From the NCBI GenBank assembly GCA_047617305.1, contig JBLGCL010000001.1, forward strand, positions 1-64,000: a stretch of 64,000 nt of DNA, read 5' to 3'. This DNA is from DATFIX01 sp047617305. Its GTDB lineage: Archaea > Halobacteriota > Halobacteria > Halobacteriales > Natrialbaceae. How positions within the stretch are numbered: position 1 is the stretch's first letter; each line of letters begins with the position of its first letter. This document shows positions 25,253 through 33,236 of the stretch, in pieces. The notes beneath the pieces were generated by a model that was given only the letters and a program-made list of their open reading frames with translations, was not told where the DNA came from and ran no database searches. Both the position numbers and the translations under genes were made by a program.

Positions 25253-26239
25253 ATGGCCCGCCTCCTCCCGATCCAAGGCGAGACCGAAGTGCCCGACGCC
25301 GGCCCTCGAGTGGTCGATCTGGAGGGCGAGGACGCGGACGCCGTGTTCAGCGCGCTGTCCTCGGACACCGCCCGCGACATCTACCGGACCCTCCAGGAGG
25401 AGCCCCACGCGCCCAGCGAGATCGCCGAGGCGGCCGACACCTCGATCCAGAACGTCCGGTACCACCTCGACAACCTCGAACAGGCGGGGCTCATCGAGGT
25501 CGTCGACACGTGGTACTCCTCGCGGGGCAATGAAATGAGCGTGTACGCCCCGACCTCGGACGCGCTCGTCCTGGCGTCGGGCGAGGAGCAGACCTCCCGG
25601 CTCCGGACGGCCATCTCGCGACTCGTCGGCGGGGTCGTCGTCCTCGCGCTCGCCAGCCTCGCCTTCCAGCGGGCCGCGAAGGACTTCGTCGGGGGGAAGA
25701 TCGGCCTCGGCGGAGCCGGTCCGGGTGGAAGCGGTGCCGGGGAATCCCCGGAGTCCTACGAGTTCGCGGCCGACGGCGGCGACGGCGGCGACGGTGGCGA
25801 CGCAAGCGAGCGATTGGGCGGTGACAACCTGACCGGGGGAGAGGACCAGGCGGCGACCACGAAGGCCGACGGGGTCGGCATCATGGACGCCGACACGACG
25901 ACCCCGGCCCCCGAAGAAACCGGGACCGCAGTGGAGAAAGCGACCGAGACCGCGACGGAAGCAGCCGCGGGGACGGAGACCCCGATGCCGACCGGGACTC
26001 CGGCGCCCCAGGAGACGGCCGCCGGGACTCCGCCGGCGGAAGCCGAGCGCACGCTGACCGAGTACGCCAACGCGACGCTCGACCAGGCCGCCCGTGAAAC
26101 GACCACGGCGACGGACGCCGTCAAAGTGGGGAACGAGGCCGCACAGGCCGGCGGACTCCCGCCCGGACTCGTCTTCTTCGTCGGCGGGGCCGTCGTCCTC
26201 GTCTCGGTCGTTGCCTACCTCTACTGGAAGGGCGCCTGA
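25253..26239 (+). CDS. Membrane-anchored winged-HTH protein
   Basis: A 328-residue protein. Residues 30-105 are an ArsR-like winged helix (ALSSDTARDIYRTLQEEPHA, SEIAEAADTSIQNVRYHLDNL). A hydrophobic segment follows (LVGGVVVLALASLAF, about 124-138). A long low-complexity linker then runs to residue 300: Gly/Asp repeats (DGGDGGDGG) and Thr/Glu/Pro-rich stretches. A final helix (GLVFFVGGAVVLVSVVAYLY) ends at the C-terminus. This is a membrane-tethered regulator of a kind common in haloarchaea; targets are unknown. The linker probably sits outside the cell between the helices. Confidence 0.75.
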   Translation: MARLLPIQGETEVPDAGPRVVDLEGEDADAVFSALSSDTARDIYRTLQEEPHAPSEIAEAADTSIQNVRYHLDNLEQAGLIEVVDTWYSSRGNEMSVYAPTSDALVLASGEEQTSRLRTAISRLVGGVVVLALASLAFQRAAKDFVGGKIGLGGAGPGGSGAGESPESYEFAADGGDGGDGGDASERLGGDNLTGGEDQAATTKADGVGIMDADTTTPAPEETGTAVEKATETATEAAAGTETPMPTGTPAPQETAAGTPPAEAERTLTEYANATLDQAARETTTATDAVKVGNEAAQAGGLPPGLVFFVGGAVVLVSVVAYLYWKGA

Positions 26240-26271
26240 CCCTCGGTGGACGCGGGGAACGCGGTCCCCAG

Positions 26272-26619
26272 TCAGTACACCCGCCGGCCGTTCGGCACTT
26301 CGCGTTCCGGCCGGAGGTAAACGACGTTTCCGTCGGCGTCGTCGACGCCGGTGACCAGACACTCGCTCTCGAATCCGGCGATTGACACCGTTCCGAGGTT
26401 GACGACGGCGAGGACCTGCCGCCCCTCGAGGGCCGCCGGTTCGTAGTTGTCCGTGACCCCGGCCGCCGAGCGCAACGTTTCCTCCCCGAAGTCGACGGTG
26501 AGCTTGTACAGGTCCTTCCGTGCTTCCGGGAACGGTTCGGCGGACGTGACTTCGCCCACGCGCATCTCGACCTCCTCGAGGAACGCTCCCGGATCGATCG
26601 GCGGCTCGTCGATTCCCAT
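26272..26619 (-). CDS. tRNA-binding (OB-fold) domain protein, CsaA-like
   Basis: A 115-residue single-domain protein of the tRNA_bind/EMAP family: MRVGEVTSAEPFPEARKDLY, RSAAGVTDNYEP, LEGRQVLAVVNLGTVSIAGF, and ECLVTGVDDADGNVVYLRPE. It resembles CsaA and the C-terminal domain of methionyl-tRNA synthetase, and probably binds tRNA or acts as a chaperone. The ATG at 26619 gives the normal domain length; the frame is open upstream but loses domain character. It is convergent with the membrane HTH gene. Confidence 0.85.
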   Translation of the reverse strand: MGIDEPPIDPGAFLEEVEMRVGEVTSAEPFPEARKDLYKLTVDFGEETLRSAAGVTDNYEPAALEGRQVLAVVNLGTVSIAGFESECLVTGVDDADGNVVYLRPEREVPNGRRVY

Positions 26620-26849
26620 GACAGTCCGAGTCCCCGCCAGCGAGTCAAAATCCTTTCGTCGGTCGATCGGCCTCGGCGGACGCCGACCATCGGCCCGCAG
26701 CCTCCCACCCCATCGATGTGCGAACGCTTTCCACGCTGGCCCGCGTTCGGGGCTGTCAACAGGTATATCCCCCGGGATTGCCAACCGACGAACGTCCATG
26801 ACCACGTTCATGGCACCATCACATCGCCCCCAGTCGGGGCAGATCATCA

Positions 26850-28214
26850 ATGAACGATACAACGAAATACCTGATTCACGCCGAGGTGACGGCCGACGGG
26901 GTGGTAGAGCGCAGTGACGTCGTCGGCGCCATCTTCGGGCAGACCGAGGGCCTTCTCGGCGACGAACTCGACCTCCGGGACCTCCAGGAGTCCTCGAAGG
27001 TGGGCCGAATCGACGTCGAGGTCGCGAGCGAGTCGGGCACCTCGGTCGGCGAGGTGACGATCGCGACGAGCCTCGACAAGGTCGAGACCGCGACCCTCGC
27101 GGCCTCGCTCGAGACCATCACCCGGATCGGACCGTGTCGGTCGAACGTCGAGGTGACGAACATCGAGGACGTCAGGGCCGCAAAACGCCGCCAGGTCGTC
27201 GATCGGGCGACGGAACTGCTCATGACCTCGTTCGACGACACCGTCATGAGCAGCGAGGAGATCCTCGCGAAGGTCAGGGAGAAGGTTCGCGTCGAGGAGA
27301 TCACCGAGTACGAGGGGGTGCCGGCCGGGCCAAACGTCGGCGAGAGCGACGCCATCGTCGTCGCCGAAGGTCGGGCCGACGTCCTCCAGCTGTTGCGCTA
27401 CGGCATCAAGAACGCCATCGGCGTCGAGGGCACGAACGTCCCCGACCCGGTCGCCGAACTGTCGAAATCCCGGACGACGACCGCGTTCCTCGACGGCGAC
27501 CGCGGTGGCGACCTCATCCTGCGGGAACTCGCGCAGGTCGGCGACGTCGATTACGTCGCCGTCGCGCCCGAGGGCAAGTCGGTCGAGGACCTCTCGCATC
27601 ACGAGGTGTTCACCGCACTCAGGGAGAAAGTACCGTACGAAACCGTCGAGGAGGCCGACGCGTCGGCCCGGGCGATCGTCGAGTCGGATCCCGTCACCGC
27701 ACCGGCGACAGACGGGAGCGCCGCGCCGGCGCCGGAGGCAGCGCCGGATCCGACGGGGGACGAAACCGCGCCGGGCGACGAGGACCCCGGGCCGGAGGGC
27801 GAACAACCCGCCGACCCGTCGATCGACGAGGACCCGGATTCGACCGGGACGGACGAGGACGACGCGGATCCCTCGGCGGACGCCGGGACGGACGACCAGA
27901 ACGCCGAAACCGTCCCCGACACGCTCGGCGGTCACGTCACGCAGGTGGTCGGAGCGGAAACCGATACGGTCCGCCTCCTCGATTCGGACCTCGGGGTGCT
28001 GGACGAGGCGCCGGCGGCGGATGCCTTCGACCTCGTCAGGGATTCCGACGTGGCGCCGACGACGGTGATCATCGACGACGCCATCACCCAGCGCGTGCTC
28101 GACGTCGCCGCCCAGCGCGGCGTCGATCGGGTGGTAGCGCGCGAACTAGGGGAGTTCACCAAGCGTCCGACGGGGGTCAGGATGCTGACCGCCGCACAGC
28201 TCGACCCCGCTTGA
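26850..28214 (+). CDS. dnaG: Archaeal DnaG-like primase
   Basis: A 454-residue archaeal DnaG. The N-terminal domain (1-165) starts MNDTTKYLIHAEVTADGVVE and has IFGQTEGLLGDELDLRDLQ. The Toprim domain (about 166-245) has the acidic motifs IVVAEGRADVLQL and TTAFLDGDRGGDL. A long acidic, Pro-rich linker (about 280-355) precedes a C-terminal domain with VIIDDAITQRVLDVAAQRG. Archaeal DnaG associates with the exosome and can make short primers. The TATA-like GTATATCC lies about 85 bp upstream, so the mRNA likely has a leader, with an overlapping out-of-frame ATG at 26798. Confidence 0.95.
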   Translation: MNDTTKYLIHAEVTADGVVERSDVVGAIFGQTEGLLGDELDLRDLQESSKVGRIDVEVASESGTSVGEVTIATSLDKVETATLAASLETITRIGPCRSNVEVTNIEDVRAAKRRQVVDRATELLMTSFDDTVMSSEEILAKVREKVRVEEITEYEGVPAGPNVGESDAIVVAEGRADVLQLLRYGIKNAIGVEGTNVPDPVAELSKSRTTTAFLDGDRGGDLILRELAQVGDVDYVAVAPEGKSVEDLSHHEVFTALREKVPYETVEEADASARAIVESDPVTAPATDGSAAPAPEAAPDPTGDETAPGDEDPGPEGEQPADPSIDEDPDSTGTDEDDADPSADAGTDDQNAETVPDTLGGHVTQVVGAETDTVRLLDSDLGVLDEAPAADAFDLVRDSDVAPTTVIIDDAITQRVLDVAAQRGVDRVVARELGEFTKRPTGVRMLTAAQLDPA

Positions 28215-28300
28215 TCGCCGGGTTTGAACGTTGACCGCCGGTTGTGAACGCTGGTTGCAGGATTTTCACCCCCTTTCGATCGGGATCGTTTCGACCGCGC

Positions 28301-29677
28301 TTAAACGAGCATCGCCAGTCCGAACGCGACGACGCCCCCGGTGAGCGTCGCGAGGAAATTGACGCCCTGGTTGCCGAGGTACCGCCCCTCCAGCGTCGCC
28401 CCGAGCAGGCTATCCATCGTCATGCCGGCGACCCCGGCGATCACGACCACGACGCCGACGGGGGGTGTCGACGAAGTGAGGCCGACGGCGGTGACGGCGA
28501 CGAGGATCGCCCCGGCAGTGCCCGCGAGTTCGCCCTGCCAGGTCACCCCGCCGTCGGTGCCGGGTTCGACGACTTCCAGGCTGGTGATCAGGCGGGGGCG
28601 ATCGTAGAGACCGCCGATCTCGCTCGACAGGGTGTCGGCCATCGCCGTCGCGATCGATCCCGCGAAGGCCGCCGTGAAAAGCGGCGAGAGCGTGGTTCCC
28701 ATCCCGAACAACCCAGTTTCGCTCGCGGCGTGGGCGAGGACGGCCACCAGCGCCACGGTCGAGTTGCCCAGGACGTTCCCGCTACCGCGAGCCCCCTCGT
28801 TATCCTCGGCGATGCCCCGTTGCTTCTTCTGGTCGTACCGGAACTTGGACGCCAGGCCGCCGATGCCGAAGAATGCCACCAGGATGACGAACCAGCCGTA
28901 CCCGCCGAGGACGATGGTGAGCAGCGCGAGCAGGACGCCCGTGACCATCCCCGGGATCGAGGCGGTCTCGAGGGCGTAGGAGACGTAACCCAGGGCGATC
29001 GTGACCCCCAGCGCGATCGCGATCTCGGTCACGCCGACGTCGACGACGAGTTCGACGAGCAGCCAGAGCAGGAGGCCGACCGAGAGCATCACGAGCGGGT
29101 CGTCGCGCTCGAAGAGGACCGCCCGGAGGAGCGCCCCCAGCAGCGCCCCGCTCGTGGCCAGGAACACGAACGTGGGGACCTGGGCGGCCATCGCGTCCGC
29201 GACGTTTTCGCCGGCGGTCCCGAGGATCGCGGCCGCGAGGGTCTGGCCGACGAAAGCGGCCACTGCACCGACGATCGCGAACGCGACGCTCCAGGCGACC
29301 GGGGCGTAGCCCCGACCCTTCACGTACTGTGCGGCGACGTTCCCGTATCCGAGCAGCAGGACCGTCCCGACGAACGCCTCCGTCGGGAACGCCGCGTAGA
29401 CGGTGAGGAGCCCCAGGCCCGTGGCCGAGAGTGAAAACCCCAGCAGTCCGTAGAGGCGACCGTCCTCCCGGTCGCCGGGCCTGGCGAAGAGCTCGAACCC
29501 CACCGTGTCCTTGTCGGCGACGAACGCGAGGGCCGCGACTATCCCAAACGTCACGGGGCCGCCCCATTCGAGGAACGGCGTGGCGAGGTCGGCCGCCACC
29601 CGACGAAACGCCGGCGCCGCAAGGGACAGCGTGGCGATCCCCGCGAACGCGCCGGCCCGACGGACTGTCGAGGTCAC
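28301..29677 (-). CDS. DUF92 family membrane protein (VTE6-like)
   Basis: A 458-residue polytopic protein with a duplicated-looking N-terminal membrane block and the conserved DUF92 core: GSIATAMADTLSSEIGGLYD, TWQGELAGTAGAILVAVTA, and EGRYLGNQGVNFLATLTGG at the C-terminus. DUF92 includes plant VTE6, a phytyl-phosphate kinase, so an isoprenoid phosphate kinase role is plausible here. The start is GTG at 29677. Roughly the first 220 residues are an N-terminal extension compared with minimal DUF92 proteins. It is divergent from a cis-prenyltransferase-like gene. Confidence 0.82.
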   Translation of the reverse strand: MTSTVRRAGAFAGIATLSLAAPAFRRVAADLATPFLEWGGPVTFGIVAALAFVADKDTVGFELFARPGDREDGRLYGLLGFSLSATGLGLLTVYAAFPTEAFVGTVLLLGYGNVAAQYVKGRGYAPVAWSVAFAIVGAVAAFVGQTLAAAILGTAGENVADAMAAQVPTFVFLATSGALLGALLRAVLFERDDPLVMLSVGLLLWLLVELVVDVGVTEIAIALGVTIALGYVSYALETASIPGMVTGVLLALLTIVLGGYGWFVILVAFFGIGGLASKFRYDQKKQRGIAEDNEGARGSGNVLGNSTVALVAVLAHAASETGLFGMGTTLSPLFTAAFAGSIATAMADTLSSEIGGLYDRPRLITSLEVVEPGTDGGVTWQGELAGTAGAILVAVTAVGLTSSTPPVGVVVVIAGVAGMTMDSLLGATLEGRYLGNQGVNFLATLTGGVVAFGLAMLV

Positions 29678-29788
29678 GCTATCGCCAGTTTTCCCGGCGG
29701 TTACTTAACGCTCCCGAAGCGCGTCCCTCGATTGGCACCCCGCGTTCGGATCGGGACGTTTAGGCCGCTCCCGACGGTACGCGAGGCC

Positions 29789-30397
29789 GTGGGACTGTAC
29801 GACCGCTATCTGGCCGCCCGCATCCGGTGGAGCGACGCGGAACCCCCCGGACGCGTCGCCGTCGTCATCACCGAGCGCGACCTCCTCGAGCGCGGCGCGT
29901 ACGAGACGCTAGAATCGTTCCTCCGGTGGGCGTTCGACTACGGGGCCGAGCACGTCACCGTCTCGGTGAGCGTCCTCGACGAGGCCGCCGCTCCGACGCT
30001 GGTCCGCGAGTTCGAGTCCGTGTCCGCGCCCCGACCGATGGCGATCCGGGGCCCGGACGACCGTTCGCGAGCCGACGCGCCGATCCAGGTGAGCATCGGC
30101 CAGGGCGGCAGGGCGGAACTCGCCGCCGCGGTCCGGTCGCTCGCCGAGGACGCCACGGACGGCGACATCGACCCGGACGACATCGACGGGGACCTGCTTG
30201 AGGACCGCCTGGTGTTTCCCTCGGAACCCGACTTGGTCATCAAGACCGGCGCCGAGCGCCTCTCCGACTTCATGATCTGGCAAACCGTCTACTCGGAGCT
30301 GTACTTCACCGACGTCAACTGGCGGGACTTCCGCAAGCGGGACTACCTCCGGGCGGTGCGGGAGTATCAGAACCGCCAGCGGAGGTTTGGCCGGTAG
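29789..30397 (+). CDS. cis-prenyltransferase-like protein lacking the catalytic motif
   Basis: A 202-residue paralogue of undecaprenyl diphosphate synthase. The C-terminal signature is clear: DLVIKTGAERLSDFMIWQ followed by YSELYFTDVNWRDF. The N-terminus begins GLYDRYLAARIRWSD and has no DGN-R motif, which carries the catalytic aspartate in active enzymes. It may be a regulatory or partner subunit, like eukaryotic NgBR/Nus1, or may have another job. The GTG at 29789 is chosen by resemblance to relatives; a TTG at 29732 with a TATA-like TTACTTAAC 28 bp upstream is the alternative start. Confidence 0.75.
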   Translation: MGLYDRYLAARIRWSDAEPPGRVAVVITERDLLERGAYETLESFLRWAFDYGAEHVTVSVSVLDEAAAPTLVREFESVSAPRPMAIRGPDDRSRADAPIQVSIGQGGRAELAAAVRSLAEDATDGDIDPDDIDGDLLEDRLVFPSEPDLVIKTGAERLSDFMIWQTVYSELYFTDVNWRDFRKRDYLRAVREYQNRQRRFGR

Positions 30398-30600
30398 ATC
30401 AAACGTCGATTGGCGAAGGGTCTGAAAGTATCGTGAGTTTGAACAATAACCCGAACGTCGCCGGGGACCAAAGGGCACAGGGGGAATTTGCCCGCTATAA
30501 GAGAGTCACAGAACCATCCATAGCGGTTCATTTCGTCCGGAGTCGGATGAATCGGCCGTTAGGTAGAGCGTGCGTACTGACCGGCGGCCGGTCCCCAGTG

Positions 30601-30606
30601 TTTATT
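30601..30606 (+). promoter_or_regulatory. TATA box for the universal stress protein gene
   Basis: TTTATT centred 27 bp before the ATG at 30631. A second TATA-like CGCTATAAGAG at about 30493-30503 could serve a longer form from an in-frame ATG at 30547. Confidence 0.55.
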
Positions 30607-30630
30607 CTCGTGTCGCACGCTGAGGGTTGT

Positions 30631-31065
30631 ATGTACGAACGTATCCTCGTTCCGACCGACGGGAGCGGACAGGGCGACCTGGCTGTCGAACACGCGTTGT
30701 CTCTCGCCGAGCAGTTAGGCGGGGTCGTCCACGCGCTGTTCGTCGTCGAACAGGCAGGGCCGAGCGGCCACTGGGACTTTGGGGTCGAAGAACAGGAAGC
30801 AACCGGCGAGGAGACGCTGGACGGGGTCGTCGCACTGGGCGACGAGCGTGACGTCCACGTCGAGCGCCATCTTCGCCGCGGGGTGCCAAGCGAGGAGATC
30901 GTCGACGCCGCCACCGACTACGAGGTCGACCTCATCGTAATGGGGACGCAGGGCCGGACCGGGTTCTCACGCATCGCCACCGCTGGCAGCACGACAGAGC
31001 GTGTGGTGAGACTGACGGATATCCCGACACTCGTGGTCGGCGGTGCGGGTGCCGGAGACGCGTGA
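30631..31065 (+). CDS. Universal stress protein, UspA family
   Basis: A 144-residue UspA domain: YERILVPTDGSGQGDLAVEH at the N-terminus and the ATP-binding type signature DLIVMGTQGRTGFSR, then GSTTERVVRLTDIPTLVV at the C-terminus. Nucleotide-binding Usp proteins help cells survive stress; the specific role is unknown. The ATG at 30631 is 27 bp after a TATA box and gives the normal domain length; an in-frame ATG at 30547 would add 28 residues without domain character. Convergent with uppS, 142 bp apart. Confidence 0.9.
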   Translation: MYERILVPTDGSGQGDLAVEHALSLAEQLGGVVHALFVVEQAGPSGHWDFGVEEQEATGEETLDGVVALGDERDVHVERHLRRGVPSEEIVDAATDYEVDLIVMGTQGRTGFSRIATAGSTTERVVRLTDIPTLVVGGAGAGDA

Positions 31066-31165
31066 GACCGGCGCCCGATTCTACCGAAATAGCTGAAACC
31101 TCTGCTTCGACTAATTCGTGAACGGCCTGTACGGACCGATTCAGTATTGTAACGTTTCGGGAATA

Positions 31166-31180
31166 TGCGAACGATTCGCA
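31166..31180. repeat. Perfect 6-bp inverted repeat between convergent genes
   Basis: TGCGAA and TTCGCA with a 3-bp spacer, inside the 142-bp spacer between the ends of the universal stress and uppS genes. It could be a hairpin near the uppS end or a protein site; nothing else in this spacer is recognisable. Confidence 0.35.
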
Positions 31181-31207
31181 AATTCCATCCGCTAAGCCAT
31201 AGGATGA

Positions 31208-32134
31208 TCAGTCGGACGCCGGGTCAGACGTGACGTCATCGACGTCGTACGCTTCCCGCTCGGGGGTCGGCAGCGAGTCCCGGAAGCGTTCCACGACCCG
31301 CTTTGCCTCCTCGAGTTCGACGCCGCCCAGCTCCCTGAGGAGGGCCAGCCCGCGCCGGGCCCGGGTGCGTCGCCACGACTCCTCGCGGTGTTCGAAGGTG
31401 CGGATGCCCCGGAGGAAGTCGATCTTGTCGAACTCGGGCCAGTAGGGCGCACAGAAGTAGACGGCGGCCTCGTTGCCGTTGGCGTGCCAGGGGAGGAAGT
31501 TGGAGGTCCGCTCGTCCCCGCCGGTCCGGATGATGAGGTCCACGTCCCGGACGGGTCGGTCGTACAGTCGATCCTCGATCAACGCGGCGTCGACGGTCCC
31601 GGGGTCGATCTCCCCGTCGGCGGCTTCCTCGACGACGGTGCGCGTCGCCTTGAGGAGTTCGGCGCGACCGCCGTAGGCGACCGCGACGTTGAGGACGAAC
31701 CGGTCGTACTCCCCGGTCCGATCCTCGGCGTACCGGATGGCGTCCCTGACGCGCTCGGGAAGGCGTTCGGTCCGGCCGATCGCGCGGATCGAAACCTCCT
31801 CCTCGTGGATCCGGTCGGCGTCGGCGAACGAGCGGAGCTTCTCGGCCAGCAGGTCGAACAGGTGTTCGCGCTCCTCCGCGGGGCGTTCGAAGTTCTCCGT
31901 CGAGAACGCGTAGAGGGTCAACTCCTCGATGCCGTAGTCCTGACACCACTGGAGCACCTGCTCGGTGGTCTCGGCGCCGGCCTCGTGCCCCTCGTTGGCG
32001 TCGCCCCCGTGCTCGCGGGCGTACCGCCGGTTGCCGTCCTGGATGATCGCGACGTGGGTCGGCCCGCCGTCGATCTCGCGTTCGAGCAGTCGCTCGTACG
32101 CGGCCAGTCCCGCGTCGCGGAGCCACGAGTGCAT
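31208..32134 (-). CDS. uppS: Polyprenyl (undecaprenyl-type) diphosphate synthase
   Basis: A 308-residue cis-prenyltransferase. The catalytic motif is VAIIQDGNRRYAR (Asp33), then LTLYAFSTENF, NVAVAYGGRAEL, and the signature DLIIRTGGDERTSNFLPW. It makes long-chain polyprenyl diphosphate from isopentenyl diphosphate; in archaea this feeds dolichol-type glycan carriers. The ATG at 32134 fits the usual short N-terminus. The C-terminal 50 residues are a halophile-specific extension with KRVVERFRDSLPTPEREAYD. Its catalytically bare paralogue lies 0.8 kb away. Confidence 0.93.
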   Translation of the reverse strand: MHSWLRDAGLAAYERLLEREIDGGPTHVAIIQDGNRRYAREHGGDANEGHEAGAETTEQVLQWCQDYGIEELTLYAFSTENFERPAEEREHLFDLLAEKLRSFADADRIHEEEVSIRAIGRTERLPERVRDAIRYAEDRTGEYDRFVLNVAVAYGGRAELLKATRTVVEEAADGEIDPGTVDAALIEDRLYDRPVRDVDLIIRTGGDERTSNFLPWHANGNEAAVYFCAPYWPEFDKIDFLRGIRTFEHREESWRRTRARRGLALLRELGGVELEEAKRVVERFRDSLPTPEREAYDVDDVTSDPASD

Positions 32135-32291
32135 CAGTGAGGAGTCACTCAATGACGGGGCATGTGTCTTGTGTCTCGTGTCTCGCGAGCGGAACGGCTC
32201 CGGCGACCGGCCCATCGCCGGCGCTGCTGGCGGCCAGTTCGGGCTGCAACCCACACCCTTTTTGTACGTGGACAACCTCCGACCGGATGCA

Positions 32292-32486
32292 ATGGCGAAA
32301 GGTACGGTCGATTTCTTCAACGACTCCGGCGGTTACGGCTTCATCGAAACCGAAGACGCAGACGAGGATGTCTTCTTCCACATGGAAGACATCGGCGGCC
32401 CCGACCTCGAGGAGGGGCAGGAGGTAGAGTTCGACATCGTGGAAGCCGAGAAGGGCCCGCGCGCAGAGAACCTCAAGCGCCTGTGA
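32292..32486 (+). CDS. cspA: Cold-shock domain protein
   Basis: A 64-residue CspA-type OB-fold protein. RNA-binding motifs are GGYGFIE (RNP1, residues 13-19) and DVFFHME (RNP2, residues 26-32). It is more acidic than bacterial CspA (EEGQEVEFDIVEAEKGPRAE), as expected for halophiles. It acts as a single-stranded nucleic-acid chaperone. The ATG at 32292 is right because it opens AKGTVDFFNDSG. A CTTTTTGTA element lies about 30 bp upstream. A GC-rich stem and then a T-run follow the stop. Confidence 0.93.
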   Translation: MAKGTVDFFNDSGGYGFIETEDADEDVFFHMEDIGGPDLEEGQEVEFDIVEAEKGPRAENLKRL

Positions 32487-32489
32487 GCC

Positions 32490-32561
32490 CGGCTGCGGCA
32501 CTGTGCCGGGCGCCGCGGCCCCTCGCCGCCGGCGACCCGTGAAGCGCGTTTTCGTATTTTT
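32490..32561 (+). terminator. Probable terminator after cspA
   Basis: A hairpin CCCGGC / GCCGGG lies just after the cspA stop (about 32488-32510), and T-rich tracts (TTTTCGTATTTTT) follow at 32549-32561. Archaeal terminators are mainly T-runs, so the T-tracts are the likelier signal. Confidence 0.4.
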
Positions 32562-32664
32562 CACCCGCCAGTGACTACGCCGTCGTCTCGCGACCGTCTC
32601 GCCGCCGACGCGACGCCCATCCGGAACCGTGAGGGGTTTCACACCGCGTCCCGAGGTTCGTCCC

Positions 32665-33072
32665 ATGACCGACGTCATCGACGAGGACCTGTATCGGCGG
32701 ACGAAACGGCTGCTCGAACCCGGCGAGATCGATCTCAACGGGATCGTCGTCCACACCGACCTCGGCCTCCAGGAGGACGTTCGGATGACGGGCGTGACCG
32801 TAGAAATCGGCAACGTGATCGCCGAGCACGCGGGCTACGACCCGGACGACGTCTACGTCTACTCCGGCAACGACGACCCCGAGTTCGCCTCGAACCAGCA
32901 CCAGGGCCTGACCGTCGCGGAGGACGAGTTCGTCTGGGAGTGCCAGCAACTCCTCCGGGAGAACCGCTTCGCCCTGGTGTTCTACTACGAGGCCTCGGCG
33001 GATCAGGAAGGGATCGTCGAGGCGATCGAGGAGAACCTGGGCTACGACGTGACGGGCGTCGAGGGAACGTAA
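32665..33072 (+). CDS. DUF5778-like protein
   Basis: A 135-residue acidic protein, MTDVIDEDLYRRTKRLLEPG onward, with DPDDVYVYSGNDDPEFASNQ, LTVAEDEFVWECQQLLRENR and FALVFYYEASADQEGIVEAI. This resembles my recollection of haloarchaeal DUF5778; function unknown. No membrane segment or metal motif. The ATG at 32665 fits that family; an upstream in-frame ATG at 32629 adds a Pro/Arg-rich leader and is less likely. It lies between cspA and hemA, same strand. Confidence 0.75.
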   Translation: MTDVIDEDLYRRTKRLLEPGEIDLNGIVVHTDLGLQEDVRMTGVTVEIGNVIAEHAGYDPDDVYVYSGNDDPEFASNQHQGLTVAEDEFVWECQQLLRENRFALVFYYEASADQEGIVEAIEENLGYDVTGVEGT

Positions 33073-33236
33073 CTCGGCGATGACAGGCGACCGACGTGCG
33101 TTCCTCGCGTCCGTACCCCACGGGAGAACATGTTCGGGGGAAGGTTTCGGTGGTTTGAACACCTTTACGGTTACCGAGCGAGTAGCTACGCCGAGAATCC
33201 CCCGACGGCAGCATTCCCCCACCGGTGATACGTGAT

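Noticed and set aside
25790..25800. Short Gly/Asp codon repeats as a possible CRISPR or satellite
   Set aside because: It is a few in-frame codons (GGCGAC) within a coding linker; there are no spacers.
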